64,000 bases of DNA from Cognaticolwellia aestuarii (GTDB taxonomy: Bacteria; Pseudomonadota; Gammaproteobacteria; Enterobacterales; Alteromonadaceae), in NCBI RefSeq assembly GCF_002000025.1, contig NZ_MUZV01000006.1, positions 248,001 through 312,000 on the forward strand. Direction: 5' to 3'. Under the pieces are notes generated by a model that was not told the origin of the DNA, did no database searches, and was given only the letters and a program-made list of their open reading frames with translations. The position numbers and the translations under genes were made by a program. How positions within the stretch are numbered: position 1 is the stretch's first letter; each line of letters starts with the position of its first letter. Positions 54,440 to 63,287 of this stretch are shown here, one piece after another.

Positions 54440-55579
54440 CTATTTCGGCGCGACATATTCAAACCCGGCATCGTCAGCACCAGCCCAAAGACGTAATGGC
54501 CCGATGTATTTCGTCATGTACCTGTCTTTTTCCTCAATAAGTTCAATGCTATTAGCCCTTTCATGACGATAAACTCCGTGACGAATTTCTGGGGACGGAA
54601 TCGTCAGCGGATAGTTTTCAGGATAATGGTACATAGTCGCTCCATGAAAATCCCACTGAGGAATATCGGTAATATCATAATCAACAGTTCCTGTGGCATT
54701 ATGTGGATATACCCATATACGAAACCTGCCATCATCACCTTGTGAATATTTCATTTGCACAATGAAGTCATACCATTTATTTTTTTCAATCGGAAAACTA
54801 CTAATATCTGAATGACCTTCAGGTACTTGCCAATCCATTGTTGTGCCCTTTCTTGCCGTAAATTGATAATGTAAGGCTTTATTTATTGGCGTGGTGATAA
54901 TGCCTACAGCGGGACCACCTTTACTTACATCCGCATCAATAAGCTTGTCAATATCAGCTTGGTTAAATCCGACTTCAGCAAGTGTTTGTTCATTAGGTTG
55001 GTTTCTAAATTGAAAAACAGTCGTGATTTTTTCCATATCTACATCGCTATACAATTCTGACCAACCTAGCCATAAAGTAGTGCCTTCCTTTACTTTCATA
55101 TCTTGCAATGTGCTGCGAATATGTATTTCTGCTCGGGTCATACCAGAAGTTGCCGCGCCAGTTTGTCCAAAATCGGTATAAAGTCTGACATTATTACTGT
55201 GTAATTGACGTGGAGCTATCGTGGTATCAGCAAATTCGATTTCAATACCATAATGCTCACCATTGGGGCCAGTAAAGTTTGGATCAGTTTCACTATAAGG
55301 CTTTACGAGTGGAATAGGCATGCCCGGAGTTCCAGGATAACGATCGCTAACTCCCCAGTTTGCGATTACTGGCCGATTCCAGTTTTTATTCAAGTTATCA
55401 ACTTTATTGCTAACCGCATCTGTCCATAAAAATGTTCGTTTGTTGTTATCATGACTTTCACGTGCCTTAGCCATCAATAAATAGCCCTCAATCACCGTTA
55501 AATTGAAAGCATAGACAGGTAAAGTATTTAAGAAAAAAAGTACGAGTACGATATTCACCAACAAATATTTACACTTCAT
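54440..55579 (-). CDS. Polysaccharide lyase (heparin-lyase-I-like fold)
   Basis: This is an exported enzyme expected to cleave uronic-acid polysaccharides by beta-elimination. The 379 residues have a signal peptide (about 7-24, cleavage after VYA) and a beta-jelly-roll region. The pattern fits the polysaccharide-lyase family related to heparinase I, PL13 and PL20: TRAEIHIRST near 156, LWLGWSELYSD near 175, FQFRNQP, KWYDFIVQMKYS with DGRFRIWV near 275-293, KHGVYRH-like RHGVYRHE and GPLRLWAG at the end. The substrate cannot be read; alginate, glucuronan or a sulfated polymer are options. AGAGGG lies before the ATG. The downstream small exported gene is likely co-transcribed. Confidence 0.75.
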   Translation of the reverse strand: MKCKYLLVNIVLVLFFLNTLPVYAFNLTVIEGYLLMAKARESHDNNKRTFLWTDAVSNKVDNLNKNWNRPVIANWGVSDRYPGTPGMPIPLVKPYSETDPNFTGPNGEHYGIEIEFADTTIAPRQLHSNNVRLYTDFGQTGAATSGMTRAEIHIRSTLQDMKVKEGTTLWLGWSELYSDVDMEKITTVFQFRNQPNEQTLAEVGFNQADIDKLIDADVSKGGPAVGIITTPINKALHYQFTARKGTTMDWQVPEGHSDISSFPIEKNKWYDFIVQMKYSQGDDGRFRIWVYPHNATGTVDYDITDIPQWDFHGATMYHYPENYPLTIPSPEIRHGVYRHERANSIELIEEKDRYMTKYIGPLRLWAGADDAGFEYVAPK

Positions 55580-55769
55580 TATAACCCTCTTGGCAGTAGC
55601 AATAACAAAATCATAGCAAGAAATTGAAAGCTAAAACCTCTTTCCGTAACTCAGCAAGTTATTGTTATAATTTATTAAATATTTTTAAGTGATGTGTTTT
55701 AGGTAATATGTAAACCTGGCAGGATGTTAAGTTCAATACAAACTAAAGTCAACATAAGGTAAAAATGTA

Positions 55770-55803
55770 AAAAAGCCGTATTTCGGAGGAAACACGGCTT
55801 TTT
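55770..55803 (-). terminator. Terminator of the DmdC-like gene
   Basis: AAAAAGCCGT (55770-55779) pairs with ACGGCTTTTT (55794-55803), with four more pairs after a mismatch. Read on the minus strand it ends in T. It follows the stop by about 30 bases. Confidence 0.85.
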
Positions 55804-55831
55804 AAATGTTATTACTTTTATAAAATATAGT

Positions 55832-57652
55832 TTACAAGAAAGATAATAACTCTTCGTCTAATTGCATTAACGTTTTAGGATCTGCCATCATAGTCACAGC
55901 TAGCGACTTTGTACGTGGCAATAAGCGTTCAAAATAAAACTCTGCCGTTTTAATTTTTGCACGATAAAAATCTCGATTCTCAACATCAGTAGCTAGTTTT
56001 TCGTAAGCAGCTTGTGCCATTTGAGCCCAAAAATAAGCCATAACGATATAACCAGAATACATCAAAAAGTCGACTGAGGCAGAGCCAACAACATCACGAT
56101 CTTTTTTCGCTTTAAGTCCCAAACGAATAGTATATTGTTGCCATTTAGCTACCGTTGTACTTAATGGCCAAATAAACTTATTCATCTGACGTTTATGTGG
56201 GTTGTTCGATATCATACTTTGATCTTTACAGAATATAAGCACTTCTTTAGCAAAAGCATTTAGTGACTTACCACGAGTCATTAAAATTTTACGACCTAAT
56301 AAATCAAGCGCTTGTATACCGGTAGTACCTTCATACAATGTTGAAATACGTGTATCACGAACAATTTGCTCCATGCCCCATTCTTTAATGAAACCATGAC
56401 CACCAAATATTTGTAAGCCATGGTTAGCACTTTCAGAGCCTAACTCAGTTAAAAATGCTTTTAAGATTGGGGTAATAAAACCTAAACGGTTATCCGCTTT
56501 TTTACGCTCTTTCTCTGTTTTTGCATTTTCGATTTCATCAACCAATTTTGCGGTGTAGTAAATCATGGCTCGACCACCTTCACTAATCGCTTTTTGCGTC
56601 ATTAGCATTTTACGTACATCAGGATGGCAAATAATAGGATCCGCAATTTTATCTGGATGCTTAGTACCAGATAATGAACGCATAGATAAACGCTCTTTCG
56701 CGTAAATCAATGAATTTTGGTAAGCGAGTTCAGCAGCACAAACCCCCTGTAAAGCCGTACCAACACGTGCCGTATTCATAAAGGTGAACATACATTCTAA
56801 GCCTTTATTTTCAGGGCCAATTAACACACCTTTAGCATTATCGAAGTTAAGTACTGCGGTTGCAGAGCCCTTAATACCCATTTTATGTTCTAGAGAGCCA
56901 CAAGAAACATTATTAAATTCGCCAATATTTCCTTGCTCATCTGTTTGATTTTTTGGCACGATAAACAATGAAATACCTTTAGTGCCTGCTGGCGCGCCTG
57001 GTAATCTTGCTAATACAATATGAATAATATTGTCGGTTAAGTCATGCTCACCTGCAGAGATAAAAATTTTCGTGCCAGTAATGTTGTATGTACCATCGCC
57101 ATTTGGCTCAGCTTTAGTTTTTACTTGCCCTAAATCTGTACCACATTGCGGCTCAGTTAAACACATGGTACCAGTCCACGAACCTTCAATAAGGCGTGTA
57201 AGATAAAGCTCTTTCTGTTCATCAGTGCCATGGGTATGAATAGTATTCATAGCGCCATGACTTAGCCCTGGGTACATTGCCCAAGACCAGTTAGCAGTGC
57301 CCATCATTTCAGACATCACCATACCAAGCGACGCTGGTAAACCTTGGCCACCATGCTTAACCGCATGTGGCAAGCTCGGCCAACCACCTTCAACAAACTT
57401 TTGATAAGCTTCTTTAAAACCTTTAGGTGTGGTAACAACACCATTGTCAAAAGTACAGCCTTCTTCATCACCACTTTGGTTTAATGGTAGTAGTTCGTTT
57501 TCACTAAATTTTGCACATTCTTCCATAATGGCGTCAACCAAGTCGGGTGTCGCTTCTTCAAATTCAGGATGTTTTTGGTAGTGCTCATAATAATTAAATA
57601 CATCTTCAAACAAAAATTTGATGTCTGCTATCGGTGCTTTATAACTTAGCAT
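55832..57652 (-). CDS. Acyl-CoA dehydrogenase, DmdC-like
   Basis: This FAD-dependent acyl-CoA dehydrogenase is of the 600-residue type with an extra C-terminal domain. The group includes DmdC, which oxidises 3-methylmercaptopropionyl-CoA from the algal osmolyte DMSP, but also general fatty-acyl enzymes, so the substrate is open. In 606 residues: opening SYKAPIADIKFLFEDVF, substrate-side LTEPQCGTDLG near 158, KIFISAGEHDL near 187, FGGHGFIKEWGMEQIVRD near 412 and catalytic Glu in YEGTTGIQALDLLGRKI near 436. Perfect AGGAG sits before the ATG. A FadR-like operator lies about 77 bases upstream. Confidence 0.9.
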   Translation of the reverse strand: MLSYKAPIADIKFLFEDVFNYYEHYQKHPEFEEATPDLVDAIMEECAKFSENELLPLNQSGDEEGCTFDNGVVTTPKGFKEAYQKFVEGGWPSLPHAVKHGGQGLPASLGMVMSEMMGTANWSWAMYPGLSHGAMNTIHTHGTDEQKELYLTRLIEGSWTGTMCLTEPQCGTDLGQVKTKAEPNGDGTYNITGTKIFISAGEHDLTDNIIHIVLARLPGAPAGTKGISLFIVPKNQTDEQGNIGEFNNVSCGSLEHKMGIKGSATAVLNFDNAKGVLIGPENKGLECMFTFMNTARVGTALQGVCAAELAYQNSLIYAKERLSMRSLSGTKHPDKIADPIICHPDVRKMLMTQKAISEGGRAMIYYTAKLVDEIENAKTEKERKKADNRLGFITPILKAFLTELGSESANHGLQIFGGHGFIKEWGMEQIVRDTRISTLYEGTTGIQALDLLGRKILMTRGKSLNAFAKEVLIFCKDQSMISNNPHKRQMNKFIWPLSTTVAKWQQYTIRLGLKAKKDRDVVGSASVDFLMYSGYIVMAYFWAQMAQAAYEKLATDVENRDFYRAKIKTAEFYFERLLPRTKSLAVTMMADPKTLMQLDEELLSFL

Positions 57653-57976
57653 GGTTAACTCCTAACACTTTTGATAATAATTTTTTTGCATTGCTGCATA
57701 AGTGCTAACGAGTATACACAGATATCACCACTGGTCCAACCACTATTTTCACTCTCAATATAATTACCCATAAAAAGAAATAACTTTTCCTTAAAAACAG
57801 TTAGTTATATTTTAAAATGCGTTTAAAAAGAGCCTTATGCACTCAGTTATTTATCTGTTTTTTGAAAATAAAAGCGCTGCTGAATACATTAAATAAGTAG
57901 GCTCGTGGGAGAAAAATGATGAAATAAGGTACTTTAAGTTCTTATTTATTAGTGTTAAATGCTTGCATTAATCAAA
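57653..57976. other. Promoter region of the DmdC-like gene
   Basis: This lies between two minus-strand genes. It contains the FadR-like site at 57729-57745. The rest is AT-rich with no gene and no clear terminator for the AraC-type gene. Confidence 0.5.
57729..57745 (-). promoter_or_regulatory. FadR-like operator of the DmdC-like gene
   Basis: CACTGGTCCAACCACTA matches AACTGGTCNGACCAGTT at 12 of 16 fixed positions, on either strand. It lies 77 bases before the start codon. The fadE gene has a similar site, which raises confidence in both. Confidence 0.55.
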
Positions 57977-58843
57977 CTATTTTATTGGTAAATAAATATC
58001 CGTGATCGTCTCTGCTTCACTAACGTCAGGGTATAAGCTTACTCGCTCTAAAAATAATGGGAAGTCTCTCAGCGCCTTACCCGATTTCTTTAACCACTGA
58101 GTGTATAAATAATCAATAGCTGGCACTAAGTTATCATCACTACCTTGATGTCGTATCTTTGCGCATTGGCCTGCGGGGATAACATCATGAATAACACCTT
58201 GAAGATTTTCTCTTACCTCGGTATGTATTTCACATGCTATATCAAAACGATACTTATTGGGCTCAGTAGTATTAGGGTCATCGTAAATAAGGTTAAAGGT
58301 TTTACTCTTACTCGGTGGTAAACCGTTTGCTTTGCGCCAATGAATAAACTGAGCAATACTATCACCTAACAAACTTGGTGAAGCTCTATGTTGTAGAACA
58401 GCTATTGATGTTTCCGGAAAGCTTACTTGCGATACTTGAAAGTTAATATCTTTTGGCATTATTTTGTTCCTTATCGTCAATATACTCTGGTAATGTGCTT
58501 GCCATGACACCCAGTTAGGCTTTTGCCTAAATGTTTTAGGGCTTTGCAGAAAAACAGACTTAAATGCTCGTGAAAATGCTGCCGCACTGTCATATCCCGC
58601 CATGAGCGCTATATCAATTACTTTTAGCTCTTGGCAATAAGCTAGTTGGTATGCAGCACGTTTTAAGCGCAACAATTTCATAACAGCAAAAAGACTCATT
58701 CCCGCGTAGGCGCTGAACAAACGATGAAAATGAAATGTAGACATGCATGCCAAATCACTTATTATTTTGCTGGCAGACTCTTCATCTTGATGGTATTCAA
58801 GATGCTTTAAAATAAGCTCAAACTTAGCAATATATTTTTCCAT
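57977..58843 (-). CDS. AraC-family regulator with GyrI-like domain
   Basis: The 288-residue protein has an N-terminal pair of AraC helix-turn-helix motifs (about 8-105, DLACMSTFHFHRLFSAYAGM and IALMAGYDSAAAFSRAFK). A C-terminal GyrI/SbmC-like ligand domain follows (about 130-288, with FPETSIAVLQHRASPSLLG and PAGQCAKIRHQG). This layout, as in Rob and related proteins, often senses small hydrophobic molecules or drugs. The regulated genes are unknown. It stands between the DmdC-like gene and the SUKH-like gene on the same strand. Confidence 0.88.
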   Translation of the reverse strand: MEKYIAKFELILKHLEYHQDEESASKIISDLACMSTFHFHRLFSAYAGMSLFAVMKLLRLKRAAYQLAYCQELKVIDIALMAGYDSAAAFSRAFKSVFLQSPKTFRQKPNWVSWQAHYQSILTIRNKIMPKDINFQVSQVSFPETSIAVLQHRASPSLLGDSIAQFIHWRKANGLPPSKSKTFNLIYDDPNTTEPNKYRFDIACEIHTEVRENLQGVIHDVIPAGQCAKIRHQGSDDNLVPAIDYLYTQWLKKSGKALRDFPLFLERVSLYPDVSEAETITDIYLPIK

Positions 58844-58915
58844 AATTTTAATTCTGTAGCGCCCTTTGCAAAACCATGTTACATAAGCGTAAAAGTAATT
58901 ACTTGATATATATTG

Positions 58916-59440
58916 CTAATCTTCAAGTAGCCAATCTTGATAACATTGGATAAAAAATTGCCAAAATTGCTCAGCTCCTGAGATATCACACAACTCTTGC
59001 TGTAACTTTGCCAGTATATCGGCGTCAACTATACTGCTTTGATCTGGAATAAATTGCGCCTGCATTTGTGCGCCACAATTTGATAGCACTTGCATACATG
59101 TAATGTATTGCTCAATGCTCTGTGCTACTAAGGTTTGCTCCCAACCTTCATCGCCTAAAAAACCTGTGTAAACCGGAAGTTCATCATGGGCAGTATCAAC
59201 AAAGTACGGATCACCCAGCTCAGTATCACGAGCGAAAACTTGCCATGAAGCTTGCCAGCTGCCTTTACTTTCTGCTGTTGATTCATTTACTACCAATTGC
59301 TCTGATGCATTAGTACCAAAACCTAATTGTGCTGCTGTTAATTCATCTAATGATGTGATGTGTTTAAAGCCCTGAGGACCAAAAAACACCTCTGGATTAC
59401 TTAAAGTATTTAACATGCTGATGAGTTTTTGTGCTGTCAT
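58916..59440 (-). CDS. SMI1/KNR4 (SUKH)-like protein
   Basis: The 174-residue cytosolic protein has a segment WQVFARDTELGDPYFVD near 67-83 followed by LPVYTGFLGDEGWEQTLVAQS near 87-108. This is the typical pattern of SMI1/KNR4 (SUKH) domains. Many SUKH proteins are immunity proteins to contact-dependent toxins, but others have housekeeping roles. No toxin gene is next to it. The N-terminal 65 residues and the last 50 are not distinctive. The fit is judged by eye only. Confidence 0.55.
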   Translation of the reverse strand: MTAQKLISMLNTLSNPEVFFGPQGFKHITSLDELTAAQLGFGTNASEQLVVNESTAESKGSWQASWQVFARDTELGDPYFVDTAHDELPVYTGFLGDEGWEQTLVAQSIEQYITCMQVLSNCGAQMQAQFIPDQSSIVDADILAKLQQELCDISGAEQFWQFFIQCYQDWLLED

Positions 59441-59609
59441 AGCTACCTGATTAATATATAAAAGAAAATATTCATAACCTTACTTACCAGTAAGTAAAGT
59501 GACTCGATAAAACAAGATTATCTCACAGGCAGTGACATTATAAAAAACAGTAATTTGGTTTGAATCTTGCTTCAAGACGGTATCTACGTCAATTTTTTGA
59601 AATAATCAT

Positions 59610-60329
59610 ATGCTTAACAACATAAATTCTTACAGTTCACTGATAAATACGCCATCAACAAACACCAGTACTTCCGAAATAGATAGCATCATAGCGCAAC
59701 ATAAAGAAAGTACAGCGGAGCAAGCAGCATCGGCAACGACAAATCAAAATAGCCTATATTTGTCGAGCAGAGCTCAAAAAATAAATGCCTTGAGTAAGGA
59801 ATTTTTTAGTGGTGACAGTTTAAAATTTGATGATGTAGAGTCACTAAAAGAGCGTGTTTATCAGCTAGGACTAATTTCGAAAGACGAATATGCCAAACTG
59901 ACAAATACCTCATCAGATATAGATACGAACACACTCAACACTGATAACTCAACGCTAGGGTTGACCGAGTATATGGGCGATTTAATCACCCGTTTACAAG
60001 CAGATGAGAATAACGATGCGTCTGATCCTGAGTCCGAAAAACAAAGAAGTGAAACATTATCGATATTAATAAAAGCGTTAGAGTCCGCAAAATCGATAAT
60101 ATCAGATGTAGAAGAAGCTAAGCGCGAAACCGACTTTAAAGAAAGTCTACAAGCAACTTTATCAACACTTAAAGATACTGTTGAAGATCCCGCTTTTGAG
60201 AAAATCCCCTTAGACGATAAAGTTGCTTTAAGTAAGGTTTATCAAACATTAGAGATAGTTGACCAACTATCTCCTCAACGGCTTAACAATGCTAAGTTGA
60301 ATAAATACATCGATTTATCATTTAGTTAA
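59610..60329 (+). CDS. Acidic helical protein of unknown function
   Basis: I do not recognise this 239-residue protein. It has no signal peptide or membrane helix. The N-terminal 50 residues are Ser/Thr/Asn-rich and probably disordered. The segment LYLSSRAQKINALSKEFFSG near 50-69 is then followed by FDDVESLKERVYQLGLISKDEY, and the C-terminal half is helical and Glu/Asp/Lys-rich, with coiled-coil character. The LSSRAQKI motif recalls N-termini of flagellar or secreted structural proteins, but that is only an impression. A weak ribosome-binding site (TTTTTTGAAATA) precedes ATG. Confidence 0.6.
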   Translation: MLNNINSYSSLINTPSTNTSTSEIDSIIAQHKESTAEQAASATTNQNSLYLSSRAQKINALSKEFFSGDSLKFDDVESLKERVYQLGLISKDEYAKLTNTSSDIDTNTLNTDNSTLGLTEYMGDLITRLQADENNDASDPESEKQRSETLSILIKALESAKSIISDVEEAKRETDFKESLQATLSTLKDTVEDPAFEKIPLDDKVALSKVYQTLEIVDQLSPQRLNNAKLNKYIDLSFS

Positions 60330-60399
60330 TTAGCCGTCAAAATGTTGTTGTATAGCAATATAAACAATTTGTAGCCAACATGATAATTTTCTTTTTAAA

Positions 60400-60969
60400 C
60401 TAGCACTTAGCCGCTGATGCTAACATTAATGCTGTAGCCGATGGCCAGCAATAAACATATTCAGGGCTTTGATTACCACACGGTGTATGCCAATAGCCTT
60501 GAGCCGATTCTTTTGCCCCTAATGCCGAATAAAACCCTATGGCATGAGTATTAACTGCTAATACTTCTAAATATAAAGCACTTTCCGAAAAGTGCTTATG
60601 TGCCCAATTAGCCGCACTATTTAATAATAAAGCACCGAAACCACAACCTTGATAACACGCTTGTACATGTAAATTATCAATTAGAGTGCCATATGTTTCA
60701 TCTTTATCACCAAAAAGGCAGATAAAGCCAATAATCCCAGTGCTATTTTCAAGCACTAATACACATTGCTCTGCACAAGGCGCTTTCAGTCGCTTTGTCC
60801 ATAGCGATATTCTATCCGCCAAAACCTGTTGCTTTAAATAATCCGCCGACAAAACCGCACTGTAGTTTTCTTGCCAACTTTTTGCGTGTAAATTCGCGAT
60901 GTCATTAACATCAGCAAAGTTAGCGGCCCTGAGGTTAACACGACTATCTTTCGTCACCTTCCCATCCAT
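60400..60969 (-). CDS. GNAT-family N-acetyltransferase
   Basis: This is a GNAT acetyltransferase that uses acetyl-CoA; its substrate is unknown. With ATG at 60969 (AGGATG six bases before) it has 189 residues; a start at 60990 adds seven. The GNAT pattern is visible: NLRAANFADVNDIANLHAKSW at the N-terminus (motif C), then a strand LVLENSTGIIGFICLFG, and motif A with VQACYQGCGFGALLLNSA near 105-122 including the Q/RxxGxG/A turn. Motif B has LEVLAVNTHAIGFYSALGAK near 140-159. It is transcribed alone. Confidence 0.85.
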   Translation of the reverse strand: MDGKVTKDSRVNLRAANFADVNDIANLHAKSWQENYSAVLSADYLKQQVLADRISLWTKRLKAPCAEQCVLVLENSTGIIGFICLFGDKDETYGTLIDNLHVQACYQGCGFGALLLNSAANWAHKHFSESALYLEVLAVNTHAIGFYSALGAKESAQGYWHTPCGNQSPEYVYCWPSATALMLASAAKC

Positions 60970-60972
60970 GTT

Positions 60973-61014
60973 ACATCCTATCGTTTTCATTCTATCGCTG
61001 TCATTCTATCACTT
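60973..61014. repeat. 14-bp imperfect tandem repeat, three copies
   Basis: Units are ACATCCTATCGTTT, TCATTCTATCGCTG and TCATTCTATCACTT. The repeat lies just before the acetyltransferase start. Each of the last two units has an ATG on the minus strand; the outer one opens a five-codon frame whose stop overlaps the ATG at 60990. Confidence 0.6.
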
Positions 61015-61090
61015 TCTTCATAGGTTTTTAGCTCACGAAGCGTGACATATTCCTCTAACATACATAGTTCATCACTGTGATGAACCTTGT

Positions 61091-61528
61091 TCAATCTATT
61101 ATGATTTCATGCAATTGTCGCTGGTGTTTTTTGACTTGCTCTTGCTCTACTTTAGATAAATCGCCATATAAACGAGGATATGGCCAACCATAGCCCCAAC
61201 GAAACTGAGTAGGTAAATAAGCGCTGCCTCCAACCCTAACCCCAGCCAACATTAACGCTGCTACCTCGGGCTGACCCACTTTTTCAACACATAATTTTAA
61301 TGCCTGATCAGAGGCTAACTTGTCTTGAAAGCTACCCCCCTGCCAATAATCATAGTCATGCTTAATACAGCAATTGAGCCATAAATTTTTCTGTTTAAAG
61401 GTGCCATCAGGGAAGACGCTACAACCATCGCTAGTAAAAGGTTTTAATGAAACCGTGCTAGGTGAGTTGATGTAATATATAGACACTAACGTAGTAATTG
61501 CCGCCAGTAGAGCAAATTTTTTTCTCAT
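61091..61528 (-). CDS. Exported protein with a phospholipase-A2-like active-site motif
   Basis: The 145-residue protein has an N-terminal hydrophobic signal or anchor (about 5-20). The segment Cys53-Cys54-x-x-His57-Asp58 (NCCIKHDYDYW) is the phospholipase A2 catalytic signature CCxxHDxC. SDGCSVFPDGTF near 33-44 precedes it in the place of a calcium loop. A further Cys near 80 and tail features RVGGSAYLPTQFRWGYGWPY are shared by small bacterial homologues of unknown role. Activity on lipids is inferred from the motif only. A similar small exported gene follows on the same strand's upstream side. Confidence 0.65.
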   Translation of the reverse strand: MRKKFALLAAITTLVSIYYINSPSTVSLKPFTSDGCSVFPDGTFKQKNLWLNCCIKHDYDYWQGGSFQDKLASDQALKLCVEKVGQPEVAALMLAGVRVGGSAYLPTQFRWGYGWPYPRLYGDLSKVEQEQVKKHQRQLHEIIID

Positions 61529-61599
61529 AGCTGTGCCTGTAATGCTGCCATTAACTAAAAATATATTCTATCGCTCTGGCAATTAAATGAGCTCTGCAG

Positions 61600-61926
61600 C
61601 TATTTGCGCAAACGATATTTTAGCCCGAGTTTATAATACACAGCATTACAGGATTGGTTATCATCCATTTTACCATCTCTGTCACAGCCTGAACCGGTCA
61701 GGGTTTTGACAATACCTGCACCATGCTTTTCAATATCACTTTCCTCGGCGATTACTCGCACAGTTACTTGCGGTGAATATTTAATAAATTCACCAACATC
61801 TTTATATAAGAAGAACTCTTCTTTTGTAACCAAGTCAGTAAAGTCATTTTTAGCATGAGCAATATTTAATTGTAAAAATGTGCAAAGAAATGCCATCAGC
61901 CCTACACATATCTTGTTTACTTTCAT
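61600..61926 (-). CDS. Small exported protein of unknown function
   Basis: The 108-residue protein has a signal peptide (about 8-25, cleavage after AHA). The mature part has two Cys (GSGCDRDGKMDDNQSCNAVYY) around a short Asp-rich loop, which could form a disulfide or bind calcium. The C-terminus is basic (LKYRLRK). I do not recognise it. It lies about 70 bases upstream of the phospholipase-motif gene on the same strand, so the two may be co-expressed. Confidence 0.55.
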   Translation of the reverse strand: MKVNKICVGLMAFLCTFLQLNIAHAKNDFTDLVTKEEFFLYKDVGEFIKYSPQVTVRVIAEESDIEKHGAGIVKTLTGSGCDRDGKMDDNQSCNAVYYKLGLKYRLRK

Positions 61927-62052
61927 TGATTGAAGACCAAATTAAGGTAATGGCTCATAACGCATGGATACAACGATGCCATGAATATTCACTTGTTAAT
62001 ATGGTAACTTGACTGGCATAATAATTCACTTTATTTGGCGCCGAGTAGCATT

Positions 62053-63027
62053 ATGATCAATCAATTACAGGAAAAGTATCAGCTTTCGCTATTATTATTG
62101 CTAGGCTCTGTTGCTGTAATGGGGGTGTTTCCATTTGTCGTTATACGCTTTCTTGATGGCAACTATATAGCTGCGTTCATTGATCTGACGTTAATATTAG
62201 GGATCACATCCTTAGTTAGTTATGCGCATCGTTCTAAAAAAATTCGAATGGTCAGCGCCATAATTGCGATTTTCATTAATGCCGGTGCCATCGTTATTGC
62301 TGTAGCTAACGGTATAGAAAGTTTTTTATGGATTTATCCCGTACTGGCTAGCACTTTTGTGTTGGTAAAACCCATAGAGGCGCTTTGTATCAATGCCATA
62401 GCGGTGCTATCGTTCGTTGCTATATCTGATATTTTTGGCACCATTTCTTTAAGTTCTTACCTTGTCACAACCTTAATGTTGTCAATGTGTGTTTTTGTTT
62501 ATGCAAGTCACGGGGCAAAGCAGTTCCGTTTATTAGAAAAACTCAATACTGTTGATGCATTAACGGGCGCATTCAATCGGCGCGCATTAAGTTCAGATAT
62601 TGCAGCTGCTTTAGCTAGCGCCGAACGTAACAATAGTAAACAACTATTGACGATTATCGATTTTGATTATTTTAAAGCAGTTAACGATAAATACGGTCAT
62701 GCGGTCGGAGACAAAATTTTAAAAGACTTTGTTAAAATTACCACCGCACACATACGTAAATATGATCGACTGTATCGATTTGGTGGTGAAGAGTTCATAC
62801 TGCTACTCTGCCAAGTTAACGAGCAACAGCATAATTTTATTGACCAACTTAGAGTGGCAATTAAACAAGCATTGAAAACACCCGACGGTGAATCGGTAAC
62901 CGTATCATTTGGAGTTGCGCCTTGGCTTCCGGGCACAACGGCAGATACTTGGTTGCAACGTGCAGATGTAGCATTGTATCGTGCTAAAGAAAGTGGTCGT
63001 GACTGCGTTGTTTTCAGTGATGACTAG
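62053..63027 (+). CDS. Membrane diguanylate cyclase with I-site
   Basis: This enzyme makes cyclic-di-GMP from two GTP. With ATG 62053 it has 324 residues; TTG 62035 adds six. Six hydrophobic helices (about 10-150) form an MHYT/MASE-like membrane sensor of uncertain type. The GGDEF domain (about 160-322) has the active motif GGEEF at 244-248. The inhibitory I-site Arg235-x-x-Asp238 (RKYD) lies five residues before it, so product feedback is expected. The opening of the domain, DALTGAFNRRAL, is typical. With the EAL protein near 8.6 kb it gives the window both sides of c-di-GMP turnover. Confidence 0.9.
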   Translation: MINQLQEKYQLSLLLLLGSVAVMGVFPFVVIRFLDGNYIAAFIDLTLILGITSLVSYAHRSKKIRMVSAIIAIFINAGAIVIAVANGIESFLWIYPVLASTFVLVKPIEALCINAIAVLSFVAISDIFGTISLSSYLVTTLMLSMCVFVYASHGAKQFRLLEKLNTVDALTGAFNRRALSSDIAAALASAERNNSKQLLTIIDFDYFKAVNDKYGHAVGDKILKDFVKITTAHIRKYDRLYRFGGEEFILLLCQVNEQQHNFIDQLRVAIKQALKTPDGESVTVSFGVAPWLPGTTADTWLQRADVALYRAKESGRDCVVFSDD

Positions 63028-63287
63028 TTTAGTTTTCAGTGCTGACTAGGTTAGTTCTCATAGAGTAAGCTACTATTTCAATAAGCTCTGGGGAGTGAAA
63101 CTGCTGATAACTTTTATCGCGCTAAATTACACTTGCCCTTAAAACGGTGCTGATTATTATAGCTACTTTACGTTTTACAGTTTTTTATTCTAGATGCTAA
63201 AACGGCTATGACAATTCTCCCTACTGGCTTTTGAAACAACCAAACAATAACGCCACTATGATAGCGACTAGATACTACAGAGATTTT

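Noticed and set aside
59610-60329. FlgM-like anti-sigma factor
   Set aside because: Length and motifs do not match FlgM and no flagellar gene is near.
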